The notes beneath the pieces are model-generated. The model did no database searches, was not told the DNA's origin, and worked only from the letters and a program-made list of their open reading frames with translations. A stretch of DNA of 64,000 nt from Ferribacterium limneticum (GTDB taxonomy: Bacteria > Pseudomonadota > Gammaproteobacteria > Burkholderiales > Rhodocyclaceae): the NCBI RefSeq assembly GCF_020510585.1, contig NZ_CP075190.1, positions 1,362,001 to 1,426,000 of the forward strand. The letters run 5' to 3'. This document shows, piece after piece, positions 25,066-33,376 of this stretch (position 1 is the stretch's first letter; every line of letters starts with the position of its first letter). The translations under genes were made by a program, and so were the position numbers.

Positions 25066-25685
25066 CTGGAAATGATGCGCTCGGCGATGCGCTGTTTGAG
25101 ATCGGCCAGATTGTCGTCGAAGTGCGTGTAATGCATGAGCGACAGGCCGAATACGCAGGCATACAACAACAGGCTGCGGCTCTTGGCCTCGGCATCCGAC
25201 ATGCCGGCCGCAACGAACAGTTTACGCGTGCATTCCAGGCGATAGAGGTCCACTGATTCAACAACTGCTGCCGCCTGCGGATCATGTCGCGCCCAGTCGC
25301 GAACAGCCAGTTCGATCGACATGCCCTTGCGGTTCCGGCTGGCCCCATACACCTCAATGGCATAGTGCAATTGCTGGCTTTCTTGTCCTGCAGCCACGGA
25401 GGTGGTCTTTTCGATGTCGCGGATGCGCCCGACTTTCCATTGCTCAAGCACGGCATCGAGCAGCGCCTGTCGGTCCTTGAAATGCCAGTAGAAGCTGCCT
25501 TTGGTAACACCGCAACGCTTGGCCAGCACTTCGACACGCAAACCGCTGATCCCTTCGCGGGCGAGCACGTCGATAGCCTCATCCACCCAGCGTTCCGGGT
25601 CGAGTTGGGTGCGTGCGACGGCAGCGCGCTTGCGAGGTTTGACTGATGAGGATTTAATCAAGGGCTTGACAGGTTTGTTTTCCAT
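25062..25685 (-). CDS. TetR family transcriptional repressor
   Basis: A 207-residue TetR protein. The N-terminal 25 residues are basic; the helix-turn-helix follows at about 33-75 (AIDVLAREGISGLRVEVLAKRCGVTKGSFYWHFKDRQALLDAVLEQW). The C-terminal ligand domain is divergent. Placed divergently from etfBA with two inverted repeats in the gap, one covering its own start codon, it should repress itself and etfBA. By analogy with regulators of fatty-acid degradation in betaproteobacteria, the inducer may be an acyl-CoA, but that is inference. Confidence 0.88.
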   Translation of the reverse strand: MENKPVKPLIKSSSVKPRKRAAVARTQLDPERWVDEAIDVLAREGISGLRVEVLAKRCGVTKGSFYWHFKDRQALLDAVLEQWKVGRIRDIEKTTSVAAGQESQQLHYAIEVYGASRNRKGMSIELAVRDWARHDPQAAAVVESVDLYRLECTRKLFVAAGMSDAEAKSRSLLLYACVFGLSLMHYTHFDDNLADLKQRIAERIISS

Positions 25686-25720
25686 ACGCTACCGTATGCT
25701 TTTCCATACGACACAGTATG
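25683..25720. promoter_or_regulatory. Twin operators for the TetR repressor
   Basis: Two palindromes of the same form: CATACGCTACCGTATG at 25683-25698 (perfect six-base arms) and CATACGACACAGTATG at 25705-25720 (five of six). Their spacing of 22 bases puts them on the same face of the helix. The first overlaps the tetR start codon; the second lies 80 bases before the etfB start. Confidence 0.8.
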
Positions 25721-25800
25721 GTCATTGTGCTGATTGAGTGATCGTCTGTCAAACAGGCGACAGTAATTCAAAAAATTGAACCGAGTAAAAGGAGAAGCGT

Positions 25801-26550
25801 GTGAAGATTCTCGTACCCGTAAAACGAGTCGTTGATTACAACGTCAAGGTCCGCGTCAAGGCCGATGGCACCGGCGTAGACCTGGCCAACGTCAAGATGA
25901 GCATGAACCCCTTCGACGAAATCGCCATCGAAGAAGCCGTGCGCCTCAAAGAAGCCGGCATCGCGACGGAAGTCATTGCCGTCTCCTGCGGCGTCGCCGC
26001 CTGCCAGGAAACCCTGCGCACCGCCATGGCCATCGGTGCCGACCGCGGCATCCTCGTCGAAACCGATGTCGAACTCCAGCCACTGGCTGTCGCCAAGCTC
26101 TTGAAGGCCCTCTGCGACAAGGAACAACCGCAACTCGTCATCTGCGGCAAACAAGCCATCGACGACGACGCCAACCAGACCGGGCAGATGCTTGCCGCCC
26201 TGCAAGCCTGGCCGCAAGCCACCTTCGCCTCCAAAGTCGTCATCGCCAATGGCAAAGCCACCGTCACCCGCGAAATCGACGGCGGCCTCGAAACCCTCGA
26301 AATCACCCTGCCGGCTGTCGTCAGTACCGACCTGCGCCTCAACGAACCGCGCTACGCCACGCTCCCCAACATCATGAAAGCCAAGAAAAAGCCGCTCGAC
26401 ACCGTCAAGCCGGCCGACCTTGGCGTCGACGTCACGCCGCGCCTGACCACCCTCAAGGTCGCCGAACCCGCCAAGCGCAGTGCCGGCATCCGGGTCGCCG
26501 ACGTCGCCGAACTGGTCAACAAACTCAAGAACGAAGCCAAGGTGATCTGA
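25801..26550 (+). CDS. etfB: Electron transfer flavoprotein beta subunit
   Basis: A 249-residue EtfB. Starts with GTG ([20 protein letters not shown]), 5 bases after AAAGGAG. Family features: [49 protein letters not shown] (AMP-binding region) and [22 protein letters not shown] (the recognition loop [10 protein letters not shown]). With EtfA it carries electrons from acyl-CoA dehydrogenases to ETF-quinone oxidoreductase. Under the control region with twin TetR operators. Confidence 0.96.
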   Translation: MKILVPVKRVVDYNVKVRVKADGTGVDLANVKMSMNPFDEIAIEEAVRLKEAGIATEVIAVSCGVAACQETLRTAMAIGADRGILVETDVELQPLAVAKLLKALCDKEQPQLVICGKQAIDDDANQTGQMLAALQAWPQATFASKVVIANGKATVTREIDGGLETLEITLPAVVSTDLRLNEPRYATLPNIMKAKKKPLDTVKPADLGVDVTPRLTTLKVAEPAKRSAGIRVADVAELVNKLKNEAKVI

Positions 26551-26552
26551 TC

Positions 26553-27485
26553 ATGACCATTCTCGTTATCGCCGAACACGACCACCAACAGCTAAAAGCT
26601 GCCACCCTCAACACCGTCGCTGCTGCAGTGAAAATCGGTGGCGACATCCACGTCCTCGTCGCCGGCACCAACTGTGCGGCCGCCGCCCAGGAAGCCGCCA
26701 CCCTCAGCGGTGTCAGCACCGTCAAGGTCGCCGATGCTGCCCACTACCAGAGCCAGACCGCCGAGAACCTGACCGCGCTGATCATTGCCCACGTCGCGGG
26801 CTACAGCCACATCCTCGCCCCGGCCACCACCTTCGGCAAGAACCTCATGCCGCGCGTTGCCGCCTTGCTCGATGTCGCACAGATCTCCGAAATCACCGGT
26901 GTCGACAGCCCGGACACCTTCGTCCGCCCGATCTACGCCGGGAATGCCCTGGCCACCGTGCAGAGCGCTGACAAGGTCAAAGTCATCACCGTCCGCACGA
27001 CAGCATTTGATGCGGTCAACCGGGAAAATGCCGCAAAAATCGAAAGCATCAGTCCGGCCGCCGATACCGCCCAAAGCACCCTGACCCACCGCGAACTGAC
27101 CAAGTCCGAGCGGCCCGAACTCGGCGCCGCCAAGATCATCGTCTCTGGTGGGAGAGGACTGGGCAGTGGCGAGAACTACCACAAGCTCCTCGAACCGCTC
27201 GCCGACAAGCTCGGTGCCGCCCTTGGCGCCTCCCGCGCCGCCGTCGATGCCGGCTTCGTCCCGAATGATTACCAGGTCGGCCAGACCGGCAAGATCGTCG
27301 CCCCACAGCTCTACATCGCAGTTGGCATCTCGGGTGCTATCCAGCATCTGGCCGGCATGAAGGAGTCGAAAGTCATCGTCGCCATCAACAAGGATCCCGA
27401 TGCACCGATCTTTCAGGTGGCGGATTACGGCTTGGTCGGCGATTTGTTCGAAGTGGTGCCGCAACTGGTTGGAGCTGTCGGCTAG
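26553..27485 (+). CDS. etfA: Electron transfer flavoprotein alpha subunit
   Basis: A 310-residue EtfA. The C-terminal FAD-binding region is complete: [72 protein letters not shown] and [30 protein letters not shown]. Two bases after etfB, with a strong ATG. Forms the heterodimer that accepts electrons from acyl-CoA dehydrogenases such as the one encoded at 29970. A diverged copy of the dispersed repeat lies at 27011-27046 in the coding sequence. Confidence 0.97.
   Translation: MTILVIAEHDHQQLKAATLNTVAAAVKIGGDIHVLVAGTNCAAAAQEAATLSGVSTVKVADAAHYQSQTAENLTALIIAHVAGYSHILAPATTFGKNLMPRVAALLDVAQISEITGVDSPDTFVRPIYAGNALATVQSADKVKVITVRTTAFDAVNRENAAKIESISPAADTAQSTLTHRELTKSERPELGAAKIIVSGGRGLGSGENYHKLLEPLADKLGAALGASRAAVDAGFVPNDYQVGQTGKIVAPQLYIAVGISGAIQHLAGMKESKVIVAINKDPDAPIFQVADYGLVGDLFEVVPQLVGAVG
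27011..27046 (+). repeat. Dispersed uptake-like repeat, diverged copy
   Basis: GCGGTCAACCGGGAAAATGCC followed by GCAAAAATCGAAA inside etfA: extra G in the core, spacing and AT blocks kept. Confidence 0.5.
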
Positions 27486-27494
27486 AATAACCAT

Positions 27495-28160
27495 GTGAAT
27501 CTGACAGATACCTTGATGGGCGAAGGATGGTACTGGGCGGCATGGATCGCCTGGATACTGTTTTTCGCCCATAGTCTTTGGCGGGCCCCATGGGGGCGAC
27601 TCAAGGACTCCGAGTTGTTCAATGTGTGGCTCGGGATGATTGTTTTGCTTACCCTCGTCTGGAGTCTCAAGGCTGGCGTCAAGCCAGGCCTGACTTTCCA
27701 CTTGTTGGGGGCGACGGTTTTTACGCTGAGTTTCGGCCCTCATCTGGCCTTTGTCGGGCTTTCGCTGGTGACGCTCGGCATTACCCTGAATGGCGCTGCC
27801 GGGCCGTTTGCCTATGCGGCAAATGCTTTGCTGTTAGCCGGCCTGAGTGTCGTGCTGAGTCAGTTTTGCTTCCGCATTTTTTGCCGCGTGTTGCCCAGAC
27901 ATTTCTTTGTCTACATCTTTGTAAACGGCTTTCTCGGTGCTGCGCTGACGATTATTGGTGTCGGTTTCGGTGCAACAGTACTGCTGGTAACGGTTGGCGC
28001 CTATGAATGGGACTATCTGATCAGCGAGTATTTTCCCTATTTTGTGCTGCTTGCCTTCTCGGAAGCGTGGTTGTCCGGGATGTTGATGACTTTGTTCGTT
28101 GTTTACCGGCCTGAATGGGTTGTCAGCTTCGATGATTCAAGTTATCTGGCCGGGAAATAA
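27495..28160 (+). CDS. Polytopic membrane protein, COG3235-like
   Basis: A 221-residue inner-membrane protein with six or seven hydrophobic helices. GATVFTLSFGPHLAFVGLSLVTLGITLNGA and the histidine/proline RVLPRHFFVYIFVNGFLGAALT resemble the CbiM/COG3235 group related to energy-coupling-factor permeases, but no ATPase or T-component is nearby. Start is GTG at 27495, nine bases after etfA; the ribosome-binding site is weak. Function in this position, between etfBA and fimV, is unknown. Confidence 0.6.
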   Translation: MNLTDTLMGEGWYWAAWIAWILFFAHSLWRAPWGRLKDSELFNVWLGMIVLLTLVWSLKAGVKPGLTFHLLGATVFTLSFGPHLAFVGLSLVTLGITLNGAAGPFAYAANALLLAGLSVVLSQFCFRIFCRVLPRHFFVYIFVNGFLGAALTIIGVGFGATVLLVTVGAYEWDYLISEYFPYFVLLAFSEAWLSGMLMTLFVVYRPEWVVSFDDSSYLAGK

Positions 28161-28182
28161 CAGCTACAATTCCAATAATTTA

Positions 28183-29970
28183 ATGTCATTTGGAGCTCTG
28201 TCTTTGAATTGCTTTGCTCGTCGCTATTCTTTGCCGGTTTTGATGCTTGCCTTGTCGGGGGCGGTGTCGGCGGTAGGCTTGGGCGATTTGCGCGGTCAGC
28301 CAGTTCTGGGCGAGCGGATGCAGTTGGAAATCGATCTTCTGGGGGCAGAAAAACAGAAGCTTGATCCGAGTTGTTTCCGCATTGTGCAGCCATCCGGGGC
28401 AGGCGATCTGCCATGGCTCAAAAAAGGCAGTTTGAGCGTACGCAAAGGTGCTCAGCCTATTCTCGAAATTCGCTCAGATGTACCGTTGCGTGAACCGATC
28501 ATGCAATTGGCAGTACAACTGGGTTGTGGGCATGAAATATCCCGTGAGTATATTCTTATGGCGTCACCGCAGATTGGTGATCAGCCAGTGGTCAGGGAAC
28601 GCCGTCTGCCCGAAGAAGGATTGCCTGCCGATAGGCCACAAGTTCGGCCGCCAGCCAGGGTTCGTTCCATAGCGCCCGCGGCGGCCGATGCGCCGCCCAA
28701 ATGGCCGACCAGGCGAGCCGAAAAGCGGCTAGCGACCAGTGGAATGCCTGACCGCCTGATGTTGTCGGATGGTGACTTCGCCGCTGAGCCATCGTTGCGT
28801 TTGGCCACTGAGCTATTCCGTGGTGCCGCGGAGATCAAGGAGACGCAGCGCGAGATATTGCGTCTTGAGTATCGGATGTTGATGGCCATGCATGAGCAGG
28901 CCACGTCTCAAATGGCGACTGCCGAGAAGCTGCGCAACATGGAAGGTACGCTGGGTGAGCTTCAGCAGCGTGCTGCTGAATTCGCCAAACGCGTGGAGGC
29001 AAACGGTGCTGTGCCGGTTGCCGGCTCTTCGGTGTCCGACGCTCCGAATGCACAGCAGCCAACTTCCACTGCGCCTTCGTCATCTGGAAATGAGCCTGCC
29101 AAGCCGCAGCCTCCAGTGGCCGAAGAGACCTCTGGTTTGTCTGAGTGGACACTGTATGGGGTATTGCTTGGATCGGCTCTCGGGCTAGCTGCATGGCTGG
29201 GTTGGAGAAACTATCGTCAGAAGAGTCCGGGGAGTACGGATAGCGAGCCTTCGATTGATGTCCCGGAACTGACGGTTGACCCGAAGCGCGCCAATGAGCA
29301 CGAGGAACTCGGTGGTGTCGACCTTCACTTCGAGCCGGTAGCCATGGGCATGCCGATGCAGGTGGATGTCGAGCTTGATGCCGGGAGTGAAAGCGTCTCC
29401 CCGCGCCCGGAAACTCCGGCGAAGGCGCCAGAGCGTGGCAACGATTCCCTGATGTCTATCAGTGCGACGACGCTGGATGAGCATTTTGAAGCTAATCCAG
29501 TCATGGAGCTGGCTGAGATCATGCTCTCCTTTGGTCGCGTCAAGGGGGCTGCTCAGGCCTTGCAGGAATACATTGATCACAATCCGCAGGAGGCGCTCCA
29601 GCCGTGGATCCGCTTGATGGATGTATACCGGATGGCCGGCATGCGTACCGAATTTGAAAACGTCGCCCGCAACCTCAACCAGCATTTCAATGTTGAGGTT
29701 CAGAGTTGGGATGAGGCTTCGGCGGGGGAGGGAGCATCTGCGGAAAGCGCGCGCCCTGTTGCCCCGCGGCCGCAGTCTCTGGAAGATCTGCCTCGTCTCG
29801 TGAATACGATTGTCGATCTCTGGAATTCAGGGGATGTCGTCGGCTACATGTACCAGTTGTTGCGCGACAACCGCGGCGGTCAGCGTACGGGCTTTGCCTT
29901 GCCGGTCGTCGAGGATGTGCTGTTCCTGATTGAGCTTAAAGAAACCGCTAACCGTATGGAATCCGTCTGA
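28183..29970 (+). CDS. FimV/HubP-like pole-organising protein
   Basis: A 595-residue protein of the FimV type if started at ATG 28183 (a TTG at 28205 after GGAG is possible). It has a signal peptide, an N-terminal FimV domain (GLGDLRGQPVLGERMQLEIDLLGAEKQKLDPSCFRI, PIMQLAVQLGCGHEISREYILMASP), a coiled coil at about 210-270, a Ser/Pro linker, and one transmembrane helix at about 325-345. The cytoplasmic acidic part holds a TPR-like C-terminal region (PVMELAEIMLSFGRVKGAAQALQEYIDHNPQEALQPWIRLMDVYRMAGM). FimV relatives organise type IV pili, flagella or other polar machinery. The gene sits between etfBA and the acyl-CoA dehydrogenase, an odd location. Confidence 0.75.
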   Translation: MSFGALSLNCFARRYSLPVLMLALSGAVSAVGLGDLRGQPVLGERMQLEIDLLGAEKQKLDPSCFRIVQPSGAGDLPWLKKGSLSVRKGAQPILEIRSDVPLREPIMQLAVQLGCGHEISREYILMASPQIGDQPVVRERRLPEEGLPADRPQVRPPARVRSIAPAAADAPPKWPTRRAEKRLATSGMPDRLMLSDGDFAAEPSLRLATELFRGAAEIKETQREILRLEYRMLMAMHEQATSQMATAEKLRNMEGTLGELQQRAAEFAKRVEANGAVPVAGSSVSDAPNAQQPTSTAPSSSGNEPAKPQPPVAEETSGLSEWTLYGVLLGSALGLAAWLGWRNYRQKSPGSTDSEPSIDVPELTVDPKRANEHEELGGVDLHFEPVAMGMPMQVDVELDAGSESVSPRPETPAKAPERGNDSLMSISATTLDEHFEANPVMELAEIMLSFGRVKGAAQALQEYIDHNPQEALQPWIRLMDVYRMAGMRTEFENVARNLNQHFNVEVQSWDEASAGEGASAESARPVAPRPQSLEDLPRLVNTIVDLWNSGDVVGYMYQLLRDNRGGQRTGFALPVVEDVLFLIELKETANRMESV

Positions 29971-31751
29971 TGAGTGAATATCTTGCCCCGCTGAAAGAAA
30001 TGCGTTTTGTTATGCAGGAACTGGCTGGCCTTGATCAGGTGGTTGATCTGCCAGGTTGCGAAGAGGCTTCCTCTGATGTTGTTGATGCCATTCTGGAAGA
30101 GGCAGCCCGGTTCTCTGGTGAAGTGCTTTCGCCATTGAACAGGGTTGGTGACAGGGATGGCGCCAAGTGGAAAGATACCGTTGTTACGACGTCGCCCGGC
30201 TTCAAGGAAGCCTATCGCCAGTTCGTCGACAACGGTTGGAATGGTCTGGGTTGCGACCCGGAGTTTGGCGGACAGGGTTTGCCAAAGCTATTGTCAACAG
30301 CGGTCAGCGAAATGTGGAAGGCCGCCAATCACGCCTTTTCGCTGTGTCCGATGTTGACGCAGGGGGCTATCGAGGCGCTGATGATTGCCGGGACCGATGA
30401 GCAGAAAGCGGCTTATCTGCCAAACCTGGTTTCAGGTGACTGGACAGGCACGATGAACCTGACCGAGCCCTCGGCGGGTTCCGACCTAGCGGCAGTGCGT
30501 TCACGCGCCGAACCTATAGGTGACGGAACGTACAGGATTTTCGGCCAGAAGATTTTTATCACTTACGGTGAGCACGACATGACGGACAACATCGTCCATC
30601 TCGTGTTGGCGCGAACCCCGAATGCGCCTGAGGGCGTCAAGGGTATTTCTCTATTCGTTGTGCCCAAGTTCCTGCTCAAGGCTGACGGCACGCCCGGTGA
30701 GCGCAACGATGTTTATTGCGTTTCGATTGAACACAAGTTGGGGATTCACGGGAGTCCCACGGCGGTGCTGGCCTTTGGCGACAAGGGAGGTGCGATCGGC
30801 ACGCTGGTTGGTGAAGAAAACCGTGGCCTCGAATACATGTTCATTATGATGAACGCGGCACGCTTCAATGTCGGTCTCGAAGGGCTGGGCGATGCTGAGC
30901 GCGCCTATCAGCGTGCTGTCGTCTATGCCAAGGAGCGTGTTCAGGGCACGGAAGTCGGTGTCCGCGGTGGGCCGAAGGTGCCGATCATCAAGCATCCAGA
31001 TGTGCGCCGCATGCTGTTGTCCATGCGCGCCCGTATTGAGGCGATGCGGGCGCTGGCCTATGTGACGGCCGCCGCGCTGGACAACGCACATGGCAACCCG
31101 GATGACGTTGCCCGCGAAAAAGCCAGAGCTTTTGCCGATCTGTTGATTCCGGTCGTCAAGGGGTGGTGTACCGAAAGTGCCATCGATATCGCCTCGCTGG
31201 GCGTGCAAGTCCATGGCGGCATGGGCTATATCGAGGAAACGGGTGCCGCCCAGCATTTGCGCGACGCACGTATTGCTGCCATTTACGAGGGAACGACGGC
31301 TATTCAGGCGAATGACCTGATTGGGCGCAAGATTGCCCGCGAAAAAGGCGTAACGGTTATGGCTGTTATTGCTGATATGCGATCAGCGGCAGCGCAACTT
31401 GATGGTGACCTTGGGGTTATTGGTGCCCGTCAGAATGCTGCGGTCGACGCGCTGGAAAAGGCTGTTTCCTGGATCGTTGCCAATTTCTCTACGGATCCCA
31501 AGGCGGCACATGCCGGGGCTGTTCCTTTTCTTTACCTGTTCGGTATCGTGGCGGGTGGCTGGCAGATGGGGCGTGCTGCGGTTATCGCACGCAGTAAGAT
31601 TGCTGCTGGAGAGTCAGATCCTTTCTGGGCGGCGAAACTGGCAACGACAAGGTTTTATGCCGATCATTTCCTGACTCAGGCCTCAGGTCTGGCCGAGTCA
31701 GTGATTTCAGGCGCAACAGGGGCATTGGAACTGGCTGACGATAGCTTCTAA
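29970..31751 (+). CDS. Acyl-CoA dehydrogenase, long type
   Basis: A 593-residue acyl-CoA dehydrogenase with the extra N- and C-terminal domains of the DmdC/AcdB-like long group. Flavin and substrate region: MNLTEPSAGSDLAAVRSRAEPIGDGTYRIFGQKIFITYGEHDM; catalytic-domain end: LGVQVHGGMGYIEETGAAQHLRDARIAAIYEGTTAIQANDLIGRKI, with the glutamate in YEGTT. The ATG overlaps the fimV-like stop by one base (TGATG). Electrons go to EtfAB. The relation to 3-methylmercaptopropionyl-CoA dehydrogenase is one of architecture only; the chain length used is unknown. Confidence 0.93.
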   Translation: MSEYLAPLKEMRFVMQELAGLDQVVDLPGCEEASSDVVDAILEEAARFSGEVLSPLNRVGDRDGAKWKDTVVTTSPGFKEAYRQFVDNGWNGLGCDPEFGGQGLPKLLSTAVSEMWKAANHAFSLCPMLTQGAIEALMIAGTDEQKAAYLPNLVSGDWTGTMNLTEPSAGSDLAAVRSRAEPIGDGTYRIFGQKIFITYGEHDMTDNIVHLVLARTPNAPEGVKGISLFVVPKFLLKADGTPGERNDVYCVSIEHKLGIHGSPTAVLAFGDKGGAIGTLVGEENRGLEYMFIMMNAARFNVGLEGLGDAERAYQRAVVYAKERVQGTEVGVRGGPKVPIIKHPDVRRMLLSMRARIEAMRALAYVTAAALDNAHGNPDDVAREKARAFADLLIPVVKGWCTESAIDIASLGVQVHGGMGYIEETGAAQHLRDARIAAIYEGTTAIQANDLIGRKIAREKGVTVMAVIADMRSAAAQLDGDLGVIGARQNAAVDALEKAVSWIVANFSTDPKAAHAGAVPFLYLFGIVAGGWQMGRAAVIARSKIAAGESDPFWAAKLATTRFYADHFLTQASGLAESVISGATGALELADDSF

Positions 31752-31772
31752 TAATCAGTCCCTTGTTTTCGC

Positions 31773-31809
31773 CAAAAGCCCATGATTGCTGATATAATCA
31801 TGGGCTTTT
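31773..31809 (+). terminator. Terminator hairpin with embedded -10-like hexamer
   Basis: AAAAGCCCATGATT and AATCATGGGCTTTT pair perfectly over 14 bases with a short loop, followed by TTTTC. It should end the acyl-CoA dehydrogenase transcript. TATAAT at 31793-31798 lies at the loop and descending arm, and may serve as the -10 of a promoter for rpsF; no good -35 is seen. Confidence 0.75.
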
Positions 31810-31817
31810 CAACCTTG

Positions 31818-31843
31818 CCCTACCGCACCCGCATGGTGGAGGG
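31818..31843 (+). ncRNA. Possible S6:S18-binding leader of rpsF
   Basis: CCCT-ACC and GGT-GG-AGGG can pair into a bulged hairpin whose loop contains CCG, 21 bases upstream of the rpsF start. A hairpin with a conserved CCG is the known autoregulatory element bound by S6:S18 in many bacteria. The fit here was judged by eye only. Confidence 0.4.
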
Positions 31844-31864
31844 TTTATCCCAAAAGGAGATTGC

Positions 31865-32248
31865 ATGCGCCATTACGAAATCTGCTTTATCGTCCATCCG
31901 GACCAAAGCGAACAAGTGCCCGGCATGGTCGAGCGCTATCGCGCCATTGTTGCCGCCAAGAACGGCACCATTCATCGTCTGGAAGACTGGGGCCGCCGTC
32001 AACTGGCTTACCCGATCCAGAAGATCCACAAGGCTCACTACGTTCTGATGAACATCGAGTGCGACGGCGAAACGCTGAACGAACTCGAACATTCGTTCAA
32101 GTTCAATGACGCCGTGCTGCGCCACCTGACCGTCAAGATGAAAGCGGCTGTGACGACTCCTTCCCCGATGATGAAGGAAGAGAAGTCGAAGTCGATGATG
32201 CCTGGCGACGCAGCTCCGGCTGCTCCGGTTGAAGCGGCTGCTGCCTAA
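31865..32248 (+). CDS. rpsF: 30S ribosomal protein S6
   Basis: A 127-residue S6: [25 protein letters not shown], then [58 protein letters not shown]. It has the usual flexible tail, here Ala/Pro-rich ([10 protein letters not shown]). Strong AAAGGAG before the start. First gene of the rpsF-priB-rpsR-rplI operon. In the 30S platform S6 pairs with S18, whose gene lies downstream. Confidence 0.97.
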   Translation: MRHYEICFIVHPDQSEQVPGMVERYRAIVAAKNGTIHRLEDWGRRQLAYPIQKIHKAHYVLMNIECDGETLNELEHSFKFNDAVLRHLTVKMKAAVTTPSPMMKEEKSKSMMPGDAAPAAPVEAAAA

Positions 32249-32269
32249 GACTCTGTACGGGAATTACGG

Positions 32270-32599
32270 CTGAACTGCATCACAATCTCGGGAAAACTGG
32301 TCGAGCGCAAAGCATTGCGTTACACACCGGCTGGTGTCCCGGTTAGCGAAGGATGGCTGCAACACAGCTCCTCGCAAACTGAAAGTGGTGCGGAGCGCTT
32401 GGTGGAAGTGGAAATTGCTGTTGTGGCCTTGGGCAAAACTGCCCGCTGGCTGGAGGCAGCGCCCCTCGGAGGGGCGGTCAAACTGACTGGATTTCTGGCT
32501 GCCAAGAGCCGCAACAGCAAGGCTCCCGTGCTGCATGTGAATACACTCGAATTTTTGGAAGGAAATGAAAATGGCTCGGTTCTTCAAGAAGAAGGATGA
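32270..32599 (+). CDS. priB: Primosomal replication protein N, apparent CTG start
   Basis: PriB, a single-domain OB-fold protein that binds ssDNA and PriA in replication restart. The match runs [31 protein letters not shown], then [52 protein letters not shown], and is complete only if translation begins upstream of any ATG. The codon at the expected methionine is CTG (32270), giving 109 residues; a TTG at 32315 would cut off the first beta strand. The 3' end overlaps rpsR by 29 bases. The position between rpsF and rpsR is the classical one. Confidence 0.88.
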   Translation: MNCITISGKLVERKALRYTPAGVPVSEGWLQHSSSQTESGAERLVEVEIAVVALGKTARWLEAAPLGGAVKLTGFLAAKSRNSKAPVLHVNTLEFLEGNENGSVLQEEG

Positions 32600-32846
32600 C
32601 GACAAGAAAAAGAAGCGCGGTGGCGGCCTGTTCAAGCGTCGCAAGTTCTGCCGCTTCACGGCTGAAAAGGTCGAGCAGATCGACTACAAGGATGTGGATG
32701 TCCTCAAGGAATTCATCCAGGAAAACGCCAAGATCATGCCGGCTCGTCTGACCGGCACCAAGGCCGGCTATCAGCGCCAGCTGGGCACCGCTATCAAGCG
32801 CGCCCGCTTCATGGCCCTGCTGCCGTACACCGACAACCATCAATAA
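32571..32846 (+). CDS. rpsR: 30S ribosomal protein S18
   Basis: A 91-residue S18. A basic, lysine-rich extension ([19 protein letters not shown]) precedes the conserved core [64 protein letters not shown]. Start at 32571 (MARFF) after AAGGAA; an in-frame ATG at 32565 would add two residues. Binds S6 in the 30S platform. Confidence 0.96.
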   Translation: MARFFKKKDDDKKKKRGGGLFKRRKFCRFTAEKVEQIDYKDVDVLKEFIQENAKIMPARLTGTKAGYQRQLGTAIKRARFMALLPYTDNHQ

Positions 32847-32864
32847 TTTTCGAGGAGACGAAAC

Positions 32865-33311
32865 ATGCAAATCATTCTGCTCGAAAAGGTTGTTAACCTC
32901 GGTAATCTCGGCGATGTGGTCAAGGTCAAGGACGGCTATGCCCGTAATTTCCTGATTCCGCAGCGTATGGCCAAGCGTGCTACGCCGGCTGCTATGGCCG
33001 AATTTGAAGTTCGCCGCGCCGAACTGGAAAAGCTGGCTGCTGAAAAGCTGGCTGCTGCCCAGGCTGTTGCCGACAAGATGAACGGTACTGCCGTGTCCGT
33101 CGCCCGCAAGGCTGGCATGGATGGCCGTCTGTTCGGTTCCGTTGGTAATGTTGATATCGCCGAAGCCCTCAAGGCAGCTGGCTTTGATATCGACAAGTCG
33201 GCCATCCGCATGCCGGACGGTCCGCTCAAGGCAATCGGCGAGTTCCCGCTCGACGTTGCGCTGCACACTGACGTGCTGGCCAATATCACCGTGGCCGTGG
33301 TCGCCGAGTAA
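32865..33311 (+). CDS. rplI: 50S ribosomal protein L9
   Basis: A 148-residue L9: [40 protein letters not shown] is the N-terminal rRNA-binding domain, followed by the long connecting helix ([21 protein letters not shown]) and the C-terminal domain ([42 protein letters not shown]). Preceded by GAGGAG. Last gene of the operon, with a terminator after it. Confidence 0.97.
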   Translation: MQIILLEKVVNLGNLGDVVKVKDGYARNFLIPQRMAKRATPAAMAEFEVRRAELEKLAAEKLAAAQAVADKMNGTAVSVARKAGMDGRLFGSVGNVDIAEALKAAGFDIDKSAIRMPDGPLKAIGEFPLDVALHTDVLANITVAVVAE

Positions 33312-33328
33312 TTCCGGTCATCACCCAC

Positions 33329-33360
33329 CAAAAAGGCCTCGCAATCGCGAGGCCTTTTTA
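33329..33360 (+). terminator. Rho-independent terminator after rplI
   Basis: AAAAAGGCCTCGC and GCGAGGCCTTTTT pair around a short AATC loop; 18 bases after the rplI stop. Confidence 0.93.
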
Positions 33361-33376
33361 ATTTAAACTTGCCGCC

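Noticed and set aside
15916..31751. DMSP demethylation pathway (AcuI, ligase, DmdC-like dehydrogenase)
   Set aside because: The long dehydrogenase is a general type, is 10 kb from acuI and linked to etfBA; no DmdA or DmdD is present.
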